Source: Antitrichia curtipendula (Eukaryota > Streptophyta > Bryopsida > Hypnales > Leucodontaceae). From it: a DNA stretch of 64,000 bases. Below the pieces are notes generated by a model. That model saw only the letters and a list, made by a program, of their open reading frames with translations, did no database searches and had not been told where the DNA came from. Made by a program: the position numbers and the translations under genes. Shown in pieces: positions 34,894 through 46,390 of this stretch (position 1 is its first letter; every line of letters begins with the position of its first letter). The DNA lies in NCBI GenBank assembly GCA_951230915.1, contig OX579637.1, forward strand, positions 8,680,001-8,744,000, given 5' to 3'.

Positions 34894-37555
34894 GGGGTAA
34901 AAACTTGGGAAATGTTTCCTTCATCTTTTCTGTCAAGTTTTGGTTGAAGACCCTCATTCCAACTTTAGGATGCTCTATAGAGCAAAGTAAAAAAGTTGGA
35001 ACGGTTGTTAGACCATGTCAACTATCTCGCGTTGGGTCCAATAAATATTTTCCAAAAAAAAGTCTCATAGGAGTTGATTTCATTGATTTTTTTTTCATGA
35101 ATATATTGGGATCTTTTTTATTACTTCTTTTCCTCAAATCCATTCCAACCAAAGCTAAATTCATGATTGTGCCTTGGTATAAGTCTTTTTATGTGGGGCT
35201 AAGCAGTATAAGTGATTTTGTTTCTCTAAATGCTTAGTCAAGCTCCTAGTTCTTGTCACAACACAACATAATGTGGCATCCAACATCAGGATGGAGTTAT
35301 ATACATTCATTTATTCACTCCACAAGTATACAAGCTGCCAAACGGATGACGGCAAGAGAGACTCTAATCACTACCTTATCAAATGTAGGCATTGTTCTAT
35401 TGCTTGGTATAACAAGTGCTTGCTAAAATATGCATCATGTTTTATTATGTGGACTAATATTGTGCCCATGTTAGCAACGGTCTATTCCAAATTTACACTA
35501 AGCAACTAGAGTTGTTATTGTTTTATTGTGTTTTGATTGTCTGAAGATTTTCTTCAAGGCATGTGGAAAGCAGCTTTGGCCACTTCAAGGTGGCAAGCAT
35601 GTCATGTGCTTAGTATGGGTTAGTGTATCATAACCTTTTTCTTTTGGATGGATTTTGTCTAAATTTTTTTGGGTGATTTCTTCACCCATAAGAAGTACAA
35701 TTACTGTTCAAGTCTATGAGCTTTGGGTGTGCATGGGTAGATGACATAGACTTGACCTAAAGTTGGAAACATACAAGTTGGACCACATTATCTTTCCAAT
35801 TTTTCAAAAAAAGGCCATATTCATTAAAATGAGACAAATTGGTCATTATGAGAACCTAAGTCCCTTCTTTTCAAAGATAAGTTGTTGGAGGCAAAGATAA
35901 ATATGGATAACCTTACCAGCGGTTAATGAAGAGATTGCTATCTTAAAATAGTCATGAAGATAAATTTTTGTTACATTTTGTCAAAGCTTAGAGCAATCAC
36001 AAACTCAAACAATGCAAAATGAAATTCTACATGGGTGGTCAAAAAGTATGTGACATTTATAACAAGTGGTCAGTTTGCATTGCAAAATATGAATCTACTT
36101 GAGATTCCATCTACATATGAACCAATTTATCTCGCTTATATATACAACGTAATGCCTAGGAAATAAATTCATTCCTAAAATTCTAATGATTGAATGTGAT
36201 CGTGTAAAAATATGAAGGCCATATGCACATGAAGCATTTGCCTTTGCCTTTGCCTTTTCAAAATTCATTGCATTCCAAAGGGGAACCAATCCATTAGCTA
36301 TCATTCTTGGTGGGAGAACAAATTTTTGCTGCCTCATTGGCTGCCTCTACTGCTTTCAACATGCTCAACCCCCTAAGGATATCCTCGCGTCGAGAAGGCC
36401 TTGGCTGTTCACTCGCTAAAAAGACGGGACCAAACATGCCCATCTACATTAGTTCCTTCACTTCCCACCCTCGTTTGCGTTCGCTTCCGGCTATGCAATC
36501 ATTAGAAAGAGATTTGCAACTTCGACGAGGCGGCTTTGGAAATGGTCTATAGGTAGTACTTATATACGTATCAACAATTGTTGTCGATCGTGTGTAATTT
36601 GACCTTTGAAAGTTTTAAAGAGTTGTTCGATGGGATATAGGTACTCTAGAAGGTGAAGATTTGCCTCCTACGGATTTGGAGGGAATAGAGCCAATAATCT
36701 CTGCAATGCACCAAACCTGACCTGTATTGCATGCACTCAACAAGACCTTCCTCTTGCAACTTCCTCTTGCGAAATCTGTATTGTAATCATTGCCCTGTAG
36801 AGAGTGATATGCACCCCCTGTAGGTGATTTTAATCCATCTTCAAAGCAAGGATCCATCGCTTGGTGTTCTTCATCTACATATAGTTTCCTGTGCGGGGTG
36901 TTTGAAGTTTATAGCGTTGGCGATTGCGAGCGCAATTGACTTGAGGTAAAGTCACTCTTCTCCAAAGGTGAAAGTGAGCAAATCAGGATCTTCATTGATC
37001 CCCTGCTTAGTAGGCTGTCGACCATACTTTCCTCCACAATCCTCTTCGAGAAGTCAATGGATGCGGAAGCCGCCTCAACTGCAAAGCCTAGAAGGTAAGG
37101 CCTAGGATAAGAGAACGGCAAGAAGTTCCCCCTAGTTGACTCGGATTTCCTAGACATGGGTGCATCCGATCCAGACTACAAGCTCCTAGTGATGAGCGGC
37201 TGTCTCTGCCACAACAAGTGCATTTTAGGACCCTCCGACCTAAAGAAAACGAAGAGTACATAACCCTCACATAATTTATCCTCGGTTCAAAGATAAAAAA
37301 CTACTTGCACAATGAATATCTTCAATTCATTGATAATACAAAGTCTCCACAATTATTCTCCAACCAAAGAGAACAAAATCTCAACGATCACAATTTATCT
37401 TTGACCCAAAGATACCTCAACAGAGAAAAAACATGGAATCAAATCAAATCAAACTTCAAAATTTTACTAATATACATGAATGAAATTTACATAAAAATTT
37501 GTATTCACATTATGTACAACACTTTCTACAATCGACCACTACATGGAGAAGTCTA
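34894..37555. other. Relic DNA between the PHD-like and NIF-like fragments
   Basis: Up to about 36300 it is A/T-rich. 36300-37270 is of more balanced composition with short frames on both strands (for example 36909-37157 and 36615-36857 on minus). These could be remains of 3' exons of the NIF-like gene, but no motif supports this. Confidence 0.35.
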
Positions 37556-37559
37556 TTTC

Positions 37560-38284
37560 TTCCTATGTCTCTCTAGCTCAATTACTAGTTTCATCCCTAG
37601 CAAGACAAAACGAGATCCTAAATTTCTAGCGGACTCCTTCATGCCGCCTAAAACTCCATCTGCAAGATGGGACTTAGAAGACAAGGGGGGCACACCAATG
37701 CGGTTTGCATCAATGAACTCGCGTAAACAACCAAGTGGACATTCTTCATGAAGTCCCTCAACTACAGACCCAAACTTCCTAACAACACTTTATCCCCACA
37801 TACCTCATAATTCCAACTCTCAAGGAATATTGCATTCCCATTCTCATTGAAGACGCGTTTTTGCGGAGAGTTGTCAATGACAATAGTATTGTCCTTGCTA
37901 AAGGACGTTGAATTGCTCTTCAAGCACTTTGAGAAGCAGGATCTTTCAAAGGCTCCCAGCTTGTTTATGGAATTTTTCCTTAGAGACTTCTACCATCCTG
38001 CACTTGTCTTGACCTAGAATGTTAAATGGTGCCTTGCCATTTTGGAACAAGAATCCAGCGACGGGTTCCACATTCTTCTTCAACATGGAGCTCCAGACTA
38101 CAATGCGGTTCGAGATCCTAGAAAGCTTGTCTAAGAATTCCTTCAAGTTGGGACGAACAAAGACAAATTCTTGCAACCAGTTGATTGGACATTCCTTATA
38201 GAGTCGCTTCAACCATAGAGCAAGGGAGTCTAACAAGACCTTGTTCTTACACAATACTCCGTTCAAATCAAAAACGATGTTCAA
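37560..38284 (-). pseudogene. FCP1/NIF-type phosphatase-like gene relic
   Basis: Minus-strand frame from 38284 starts MNIVFDLNGVLC. DLNGV stands where HAD-superfamily phosphatases of the FCP1/NLI-interacting-factor family have DxDGT: the first Asp is kept and the second is Asn. FVRPNLKEFLDKL and RIVVWSSM follow, as usual in this family. A frameshift near 37945 leads to IVIDNSPQK and NAIFLESW (about 37800-37900), the C-terminal acidic motif of the fold, and then a TAG near 37760. A second, longer copy lies at 58340-59056. The Asn in DLNG is shared by both copies, so it is probably a family trait rather than decay. Confidence 0.6.
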
Positions 38285-38863
38285 TCATTTTGTTTGCGAT
38301 TGGGCAACTAACAAAGACGCAATTTGTGGCATACTCTCTTTGCGGGCCTTTGCTACTATTTGATCAAACAAAACAAAAAGATGTTGTTACCTATTGAAAT
38401 GATGAATCAGGTGACCCTTAAAACGGGGAATAGCACTAAAATCCACTAAGTGATTGCATAAACCCTCTGCTAAGAGATTGTTCGAGTGCCAATGGGTAGA
38501 GCACCCTTCTAATTTTCTTGCACTAGGCACAAACATGGACGAAAACAATTCATTAGACACAAGATCCATTGAAGAGTTGGTGATACATATATTTATTTCA
38601 AGATAGATTATGATACGTCCGGTCATTCCATTTTGCTAATCACTATCTAGTTTGTACAAATATCAACTACAATCTATTTGGGTATATACACTATGCTATG
38701 AGACGCAGTTATAGAGTGGCAAATTGTCAATGCCACAAAATCAGAGACTCTCCACTCCCTCCTTTCAACCCAAATGAATCAACATGAGAGTCTCTCATTT
38801 ATAATTGACAATATAATAGAATCCAACACAAAACATCCATCATATTTCACATGACTGACTTGA
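38285..38863. other. Spacer, nothing recognised
   Basis: Short frames only; ends at the left edge of the family B LTR fragment. Confidence 0.5.
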
Positions 38864-41112
38864 TGTTGCAACACAGGGTTGGTAAATTTCCCATTATACT
38901 CACAAAAATCACCCTAGAGTATAATTAAGTGACTCTAAAGATCAAACCCACGAGATTCTGTGAAGTATCTAGCCTTATTACGCAACTAAGCATAGTCAGT
39001 ATCAAAATCCTTCTTTTCGATCTTCCTTCTAAAACTGGAAATGTAAAAATACCAAGAAAACTATAGACCGGATTCCCTCTATCTTTTGATTCCAACTAAT
39101 TAACCGGCTATCAAAATCCAACACAACACCAGGACTTTATCATTTCCGATCCGGGTATCTGTCTAGACCAATCCGCTCTGGATTGCCTACAAGTATCCCT
39201 ACTCTTATCCGGTTTGGATTTACCTCTGTTTAACCATCAGAGGGATTGCCGCTTGCTTTTGAGAGTGGTAGGCCCACCACACCTTCCGTAACTTATAGTG
39301 GTTGAAGACCCACTATCCTAATTTCCTAGACTAACCCGGATCCGGTTTGATCCTTCACAACAACCCAGATAGCAATCCAAATTGCAGGTCATGCAAAGAT
39401 CCCACATACGACCCTCTCAATACTACAACGACATTGATGCCACTTCCTATTCGTACGAAGCTAGGTAATTACAAGTGAATTTGTCCATTCCAACATCAAC
39501 CAGAGATTTTTTGTTTACTACTAGGATAGTGAGACCTCACAAGAGATCAATCACTCAACCGAATTTCCTACCCAGGAGTTCTAACGCGACTAAGTAATAC
39601 CTCTCTATCCACCTAGCCTAACAACGGCTTTCTCACCCGGAGTCAAAACTCTAGACGTGCTGAGGAACTAAAATTCACTCCTAACTCCTTCCTACCCGCA
39701 CTCATGTACTTAGAATAAGATTGAAACACTAAGGGGAGAAATCCTTCAAGAATCCACTCACACCTTCCTAACTCCTCGTCATACAATTTTGCCACACACT
39801 TTGGAGAGACACACAACAAGAGAGGAAATAGAAAACACAAGAAAATTGCAAAGTGAAGACTCTCAGTCCCTAGTACAGGGACTGAATTATATACAATTGT
39901 AAAACTTTCCAAAAATACAAAAAGGCAAAAGTGACTATGAAAGTCAACCTTTTTCTAGATCCTATCTTCTGGTCTGTCCTAACACTATTGGATTGGATTA
40001 TAAGTCCGGATCCGTTCCCGTCCTATCCTATTATTACAAAAATATCCTACCTACAAGGCAACCCTACGCCCCAGAGAAGGACTCTTAGACTCCGATTCTA
40101 ATTGATCGAAGACATCCGCCAAGTTCTTGTTCCGCTCTCCGGCTGTAGGATTTGGCAGACCGGATCCGGGTGAAGAATCCAAGTTGATTGGTGCGGTCTA
40201 GGAAGGTTGACTCTTCTTTGACTAAGGAGTCTGATCCTTTCCTTCTCTTGTTTCCGTTCCATCCGGAAATGATTCCGGCATGGAAATATCCGATAGGTGG
40301 ATCCTCATGGATCCGGTCAACTTCTGCGCGCACTACTCCATCCGGTTGACTGCCTCCTGCGCCTTGACCATCGATGCCTCCACCTGCTCGGAGACGTCCG
40401 TCAGGATCTGAACCATCCAGAAACCGGATAGTTTCTTATCCTCCAATACCTTCTCATCAAATAATTTTGCCTTGACGGCGGCGGTTCTGGTCTCATCAAA
40501 AGTGGCCTTCACTGCCTCCGCAACCTTTTGCGTCTCATCTGCCATCTCTCGTATAGCGGCCATGTCCTCCTTGAAGGTGAAAACTTCTACCTTCAACATG
40601 CCGACTTCTTCTTGAAGTCGCCGGATCTCATCTTCCTGCTTCCGGATCTCAGCCGGATTGGTAATGCAATCCACCACCTTCGCCGGTAACTTGTTGTCCG
40701 GAGAAGCATGTACCAACTTTCCAATCTTGGAAAATATCCTTTTTTGACCTCCCAATCCCCTCGTATGTTGCAGAGGATTCCAATCAACTGTTCGAACAGA
40801 TCTTTGGGATCCGTCTTCTCGGGGCTTGACTTTTCCACTTCTGATCCCTTGTCTGGAGTAGACTTGTCTCCGTGCGGCGATCTTCTTCCGTGAGGAGATG
40901 TGGTCTTCTACCATTTGTTCAACAACCTCTCGGTCTTTTCCTCTTCTTCTCCTTTTGTCTTGGATCCGGTTCCTTCTTTGACCTCGTCATCCGATTCCGA
41001 CTCTCCGTACTTTAGGAGGGTTCCTGAGTCCTCCACTCCTTCTCCTCCATATTCGTGAGGAGTTGGTTGTACTGGTATGGGTAGAAGAGGTAGGGGCACA
41101 AAGGTGTGGGCC
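38864..41112 (-). mobile_element. LTR fragment, family B (copy 2), interrupted
   Basis: Starts tgttgcaacacagg, a diverged family B terminus, and follows the solo LTR at 6509-9914 colinearly up to the position equivalent to about 8755. There a new family B terminus (tctcgcagcacagg) begins. The 5' third of this LTR, including the ORF N-terminus and the TATA box, is missing. The hairpin is retained near 39228-39248. Confidence 0.75.
40085..41099 (-). pseudogene. LTR-encoded ORF, family B, fragment
   Basis: Corresponds to the coiled-coil and C-terminal parts of the ORF at 7692-9329: EIRKQEDEIRRLQEEV, KEDMAAIREMADETQKVAE and VRILTD-like segments. At least three frames are needed (40085-40333, 40333-40914, 40908-41099), so it carries several frameshifts as well as stops. 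It is more decayed than the 6.5-9.9 kb copy. Confidence 0.6.
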
Positions 41113-42165
41113 TACTCTCGCAGCACAGGATAGGTAAATTCTCCATTATACTCACAAAAATCACCCTAGAGTATAACTAAGTGATTCTAAAGATCGAACC
41201 CACGAGATTCTGTGAAGTATCTAACCTTATTAAGCAACTAAGCGTAGTCAATAGCACAATCCTTCCTTCCGGTTCTATTCCTCAAACCGGAAATACAAAA
41301 CCCCAAGAAAACTAAAGACCGGATTCCTTCTATCTTCCGGTTCCAACTAATTAACCGGTTATCAAACTCAATACACTCCCAGGATCTTACCACTTCTGGT
41401 TCTAGTATCCGTCTGAACCGATCCGCTCTAAACAATCTATAAGTATCCTCACTCCTATCCGGTTTGGTTTTACCTTTGTTTAGCCATCAGAGGGGTCGCC
41501 GCTTGCTTTTGAGAGTGGTAGGCCCACCACACCATCCGTGACTTATAGTGGCCGAAGACCCACTTTCCTAATCTCTACTCTCCTAGACTATTACGGATCC
41601 GGTTTGGTCCTTCACAGCAACCCGGATAATCATCCGGATTACAGGTCACGCAAAGACCCCCCGTATGATCCTCTCAATACTACAACAACCCTGATGCCGC
41701 TCTCAATTCGTACAAAGCTAAGGTGATTATAAGTGCATTCATTCGTTCCAACATCAACTAGAGTTTTTCCGTTTATCACTAAGATGGCGAGACCTCACAG
41801 GAGATCAGACACTCAACCGGAATTCCCTATCCAGGAGTTCTAGCGCGCCTAAGGAGTCCTTCCCTATCCGCCTAGCCTGACAACGTCTTTTTCACCCAAA
41901 ATCAAAACTCTAGAAGTGCTGAGGCACTGAAGTTCACTCTCAACTCTATCCTATCCGCTCACATGCACTTAGAATCAAGAAAATGAGACACCAAGAGGAG
42001 AAATGGCAACCAATCCGCTCGCGCCTTCCTAACTCTCTCTCATACAACTCTGCCAAACTTCGGAGAAACATAAAACAAGAGAGTCAAATAGAAAACACAA
42101 GAAAAATGCAGAGGAAAGACTCCCAGTCCCCAACACAGGGATTGATTTATATACACTGGTAAAAC
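41113..42165 (-). mobile_element. LTR fragment, family B (copy 3), joined to family A
   Basis: From tctcgcagcacagg it matches family B (6509 to about 7540) without the ORF region. At 42159-42165 (gtaaaac) it switches to family A sequence (acaggggtataac...). Both families carry gtaaaac at this place, so the join is at a 7-bp shared word. The second B piece begins inside the first, as expected from a B-into-B insertion followed by recombination. Confidence 0.7.
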
Positions 42166-42412
42166 AGGGGTATAACAAACCGATGAGTGATTGTATCCAA
42201 ATTCTGGAAGAAGACGGATTCGGATCAAAATCCGGAAACAAGTAAGTTCCGAAAGAGGGAAAAGAGATTTCGGGTTCCCTTGGGGTGTTTTAGAGATAAT
42301 CCAAATAAATCCAAATTCATAGCAACATAGTAGAGTCCTTGGGACGATTTTCCGTGTCATCTAACCACAATTGTGTGTTAAAGGTGCTTACCTCTAGATT
42401 ACGCGTACAACA
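42159..42412 (+). mobile_element. 5' LTR of the gypsy element, only the last ~250 bp left
   Basis: Matches the end of the family A LTR at 54835-55084 and ends gcgtacaaca at 42412. The rest of the 5' LTR is gone and family B sequence takes its place, so the 5' target duplication is also lost. Confidence 0.8.
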
Positions 42413-42415
42413 TTT

Positions 42416-42433
42416 TGGCGCCACTGCTGGGGA
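42416..42433 (+). promoter_or_regulatory. Primer binding site, tRNA-Asp type
   Basis: tggcgccactgctgggga lies 3 bases after the LTR end. It is two mismatches from the tggcgccgttgccgggga site complementary to the 3' end of plant tRNA-Asp, which is common in plant Ty3/gypsy elements. It fixes the LTR border and the plus orientation. Confidence 0.85.
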
Positions 42434-42565
42434 TTCTGATAGTTTGTGTTGAGTTTGGTATAGTTTGGACGGTGACGGAAGAACAAGAGAGTTTTCTTAC
42501 TTCCGGATTTAAAAGTCCGGAAATAGAAACGATAAAGACTGAAAGAATTATTAGTTGTAGACTCT

Positions 42566-43366
42566 ATGAGTAGACCACAAAGAAGAACTCCTGCAGGTCG
42601 TCGTTCTAAGCGATTAAACGAAGCTGGTAGAAGAGTAGTAGTACACGAAATTCCCGCGACAGAATTGGAGGAAGATTTGGTACATGTTCCTAATCAGGAA
42701 GTGAGACCAGAGAACCTTCCGGATTTAGTTACCAATCCGGAAACAATCCCTAAACCGGAACCAGTTATAGAGGAACCGGGAAGAAAGGAAACATCTGAAT
42801 CTTTTGAAGAGGATTCCTTTGCTGAAGAAGCAGACATCATGGTGACTACCACCTGTCTGCGGTATAGTAGATTCCGAGGGGATGGTAGCAAAGATGTAGA
42901 TGACTGGATGGGAGAATTCGAGGCCATTGCTACTGCGAATTAGGAAGATCCAGCCGCCAGACAAAGGATATTCCAGGGCCTACTGAAAGGAGAAGCCCTG
43001 CAATGGTACCAGGATGTTCCGGAACTTACCCGGAACAACTGGAATCGTCTTACGGAACTGTTCCTTCGAATATTTAGAGAAGTTGGGGGAGAAGCTAGAG
43101 CATTGGGGAAACTGAGCAAAGTCACGATGCATACTAATGAGTTGGTTCGGAAGTATGGACAGAGAGTAAAGGCTTTGATCAAGAAACTGACTATAGACAT
43201 AGCTCAGAGTATACAGGTGGAATGGTATGTGGCAGGGTTTCCGGAAGAATTGGCTTTCCAAAACCGTCAAAGCCGGCCTACTACTTTACTGGAGGCCATG
43301 GAGTCTACTCAAAAATTACGAGAACTCTGCCCAATATTTACGAAGATCTGTCAAAAAGAGCAATAA
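42566..43366 (+). pseudogene. gag: gag capsid-like region of the gypsy element
   Basis: One frame starts at ATG 42566 (MSRPQRRTPAGRRSK, basic). The retrotransposon-gag-type segment follows a linker: YSRFRGDGSKDVDDWM, LLKGEALQWYQDV, NNWNRLTELFLRIF and EWYVAGFPEEL. A TAG at 42941-42943 interrupts it at a likely Gln position. After 43366 the zinc-knuckle part continues in another frame, so at least one frameshift exists. Gag forms the particle that packages element RNA; this copy cannot make a full-length protein. Confidence 0.8.
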
Positions 43367-43376
43367 GATGGAGAGA

Positions 43377-44669
43377 GGACGGAGCAAAAAGTACGAGAGA
43401 AGGGAAAGAAGAAGACAGAAGTTTTCTGACTTCGAGACTGCGAGTTCCGGAATCGGAACGGATGCATCAGCTACGGGTACCAACAGTTCCGGAAGTGAGC
43501 CGAAAGCATCCAGCAGTAGGAGAACGACGCGTGGCAAGAACGAGAAGATTAGCCGGAAGACAGTGAAGGTGAATGTCAAGGACCATGACTCCAAGAAATT
43601 CATTAGGAGCATCCAAGAATCCCTAGAGGCCATCAAGGTCAACCTGGCGGAGAACCGGATGCCAAGACGGACAGTGCCAACAACCCGTGCAAATGTTTGG
43701 TGTACCTGATGTGGGAGACCCGGCCATTACGCGAGCGAGTGCAGTCAAGGGCCACCGAAGTAGATTCACTTTGTGGACGAGGGAGGAGTGTATTACACGC
43801 TACCAAATACAGAAGGAGATTATGAAGAACGGGTCAATCCGGTTTTTTAGATCCAGACGGGATACGAAAGAAGACGGATGCCACAACAACTGGTCTGGAC
43901 GAATGTGAATCCACATAACGCAACAGTCGGATCTAGTCAAGGTAACTATCTCCCTTCCTAGTTTCCACCTAGGACTTATTTTGTATGTGGCAGTCCTCAA
44001 CATTATGCCAATAACTGTTCTCATAAGGAACATGGGCAAGGAGCACCTTTAGCTCTCCCTTGCCAGAACTGCCTTGAGTATAGACACGGAAGTAACGAGT
44101 GTCCAAAATCTCAGCAAGTTTGTACCATCTGTAGCCAGGTAGAAATTCCTCCAAGAGATCAGACCGCTCTCAATTACGGTTCTACTATTGGAATTGAGAA
44201 TCTAGAAAATTGACAATCAAGGGTGGAGCTTCCAGTAGATCGAGAGGAACTTGTGCATAGAGTATCAACCCGGAGTTCCACCAAAAATCGGGAAGAAAAA
44301 TATAGAAATAGGGAATGGAGAGGAAGAGAAAGAGCCAAATCCGGTGATACGGATCCGAGTGATTCTGATCACTCGATCCGGATAGAACCTATCCGACCCG
44401 TAGTAGAGTTAGAAAAAGGGGTGGGGCATTACGCTATTCCTATCGACATCAGTCAAGAGATATGGAAGAATCTAGATTCATCCGTCACGACTCCAGAACC
44501 TGTAGCAAGGAAAGTCACCTTTGATGACGTTCCAATTTTTATCAATCCAAATCTAAAGGTGGATGAGTATGATATTGTACAAGACGTAAAAGATCAGAAG
44601 GCGAACGTGACCATTGGACAGCTACTCCATGATAACACGAACTACCAAAGACTAATCCAAGAAGCTTAG
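43377..44669 (+). pseudogene. gag zinc-knuckle region and linker
   Basis: The frame contains CCHC-type knuckles: the one at about 43702-43743 is perfect except that one residue between its first two Cys is a TGA (CGA type), and another at about 44064-44105 (CQNCLEYRHGSNEC) is intact. A partial CxxxxH..C copy lies between them. Further stops at 43752, 43848, 43960 and 44211 are TAG/TGA of the C-to-T type. The linker 44223-44669 is open and acidic/basic. CCHC knuckles bind the RNA genome. Confidence 0.7.
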
Positions 44670-44706
44670 ACAAAGAGACGGAAGAGAAGATTGAAGCTTT
44701 CCTTAG

Positions 44707-45117
44707 TTGTTGTCAATTTCTCGAGAGTGGAAGATTAAAGGAGCACCAAAACTGGAAGTGGAAGTTGGAGGATGCATTGTTTCCAAAGTTCCAGTGAACG
44801 GTAGATCCGGAGTCAACCTCATGTTGGAAGATATGGCTTTCGACCTTGGGTACACTGCTTTTCAGGCGACAATTCAAGTGTTACGGATGGCGGATCAATC
44901 CCAAGTCCATCCGGTCAGAAGATTGTCAAAAGTTTTGACCCGGATTGGAAAGGAGACATATCTATTAAACTACGTGGTGATCCAGGTAACTAAGGGGAGA
45001 CCTTTTCCTATGTTACTCGAAAGACCATGGTTGTATACGGCCAGAGCCCTAGTAGACTGGGGGCCAAAGAATTCGTGGTGGGAAAACCAGCTACCCGGAT
45101 TCCCTGGAAGCACGTAG
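44707..45117 (+). pseudogene. Aspartic protease region, active-site residue changed
   Basis: The segment GGCIVSKVPVNGRSGVNLM occupies the place of the retropepsin active-site loop (family pattern D-G/S-G-S-x-V-N). Here Asp is Asn and the next-but-one residue is Arg. Both changes can arise by single G-to-A substitutions. VTKGRPFPMLLERPWLY follows, as is usual for plant gypsy proteases. The frame differs from the upstream and downstream parts. Confidence 0.65.
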
Positions 45118-45119
45118 AC

Positions 45120-45922
45120 CATTTGGGAGAAACCAATGAATCGGACGGATACACCACCGATTGGTTGAATCCGGAAGATTCTGATTCAGTCCGAAGTTAT
45201 TTCACATCTATAACGGAAACTGATTTTGAGTTTCCGGAACCTACCTTGGAAATTGCGACGGAAGAGCCATTGGTTGAAGTTACGGGTATACCCCCAGAAG
45301 ACAGATCCATGGGAGAGATGGATGTCCCACTCTCTTTTGATTGGATCCGCCAACAGATTTTGGAGGGAAATCTTCCAGCCATTGGAATGAGCAGACCGAG
45401 ACAAGAATCTTTGTGGAGCGACTTCCGGAGTGAAGCTGAGGAGACTGAATCAGAGCGGATCAAGAATATTGTGAATCCTTCGGACTATGAGAAAGTCAAA
45501 GTGGGATCCGAAAAATCCTTCTTCATGAGTAACTCCATGTCGGCGGAAGAAAGGAAGGAATACAGGAAGACGTTGGAAGAATACTCGGACATTTTGGCAT
45601 GGATACCATCAGATCTGAGTGGAATCCCAATAGAGCTGGGAGAACACAGGATCAATCTAGTGGAGGAAGCAGTTCCCATTCGGCAACGCCAGTACCGGCT
45701 GAATCTGCAATATTCCTTGATGGTGAAGGTAGAGATCGATGCTTTATTGGAAGCCGGATTTATCTATCTGGTGCACAACTCTGAATGGGTATCCTCTATC
45801 GTCGTTGTCCCCAAGAAAGCTGGACCGGAAGGCAAGATCAAGATATGGGTATGTCAGGATTTCTAGAAGCTGAATACAACAACCTGGAAAGACTACTTTC
45901 TCTTATCCTTCACGGATATCAT
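45120..45922 (+). pseudogene. Reverse transcriptase, 5' part (split by a solo LTR)
   Basis: The RT frame contains LAWIPSDLSGIP, EHRINLVEEAVPIRQRQYR, EAGFIY, SEWVSSIVVVPKK and KIKIWVCQDF, then a TAG at 45864-45866, then KLN. These are the N-terminal RT blocks of Ty3/gypsy. At 45922 the frame is interrupted by solo LTR C with target duplication atcat. The remaining RT resumes at 49469 in the same frame, because the insertion adds 3546 bp, a multiple of three. Confidence 0.85.
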
Positions 45923-46232
45923 TGTCGTATGACGGAAATTCAAAAGTGAGAAGAATAGACTAGAATAGGATTAGAATAGGCTAGAATTTTTCAATTTTTG
46001 TATATGAATGGGCAATCCGGAAAGAATAGAACGTAAAGAGAGGATAACTAAATTCCGGATTCCTAGTACTAGTTTAAAGGCTAAACAGTTAGTAATAGGA
46101 TTAAATCCGGAATTCGGAAACATGCCGGATGAGCGGAACCTACTACCTAGCATCCGGTCTAGAGAACTAGGAGACCGTTACGGGAACAGCCCAACTCCCG
46201 TTCTCCACCGAGAACTGTCGGCGAAACGTCGG

Positions 46233-46241
46233 ATATATATA
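46233..46241 (+). promoter_or_regulatory. TATA box of the family C LTR
   Basis: atatatata is followed by a pyrimidine-rich stretch (cctctccgcc... cattctctttctcc). It lies about 150 bp upstream of the LTR ORF start and 310 bp into the LTR, as expected for a short U3. Confidence 0.65.
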
Positions 46242-46390
46242 CCTCTCCGCCGCGCACTCTCATTCTCTTTCTCCGCTGCTGTTTGCGAGCGCAAGTAGAG
46301 AGTGAAAGAGTGGTGAGTTAGTTCGCGACAAAGAGTGGATAGTGAGGTCGGTGATGATTGCATTGGATTCTACAGTACGTGTCGGTGAAG

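Noticed and set aside
36369..36389. cctcg-cgt-cgagaagg as another palindrome of the 9-NNN-9 type
   Set aside because: Only four bases pair next to the core, and there is no second copy nearby.
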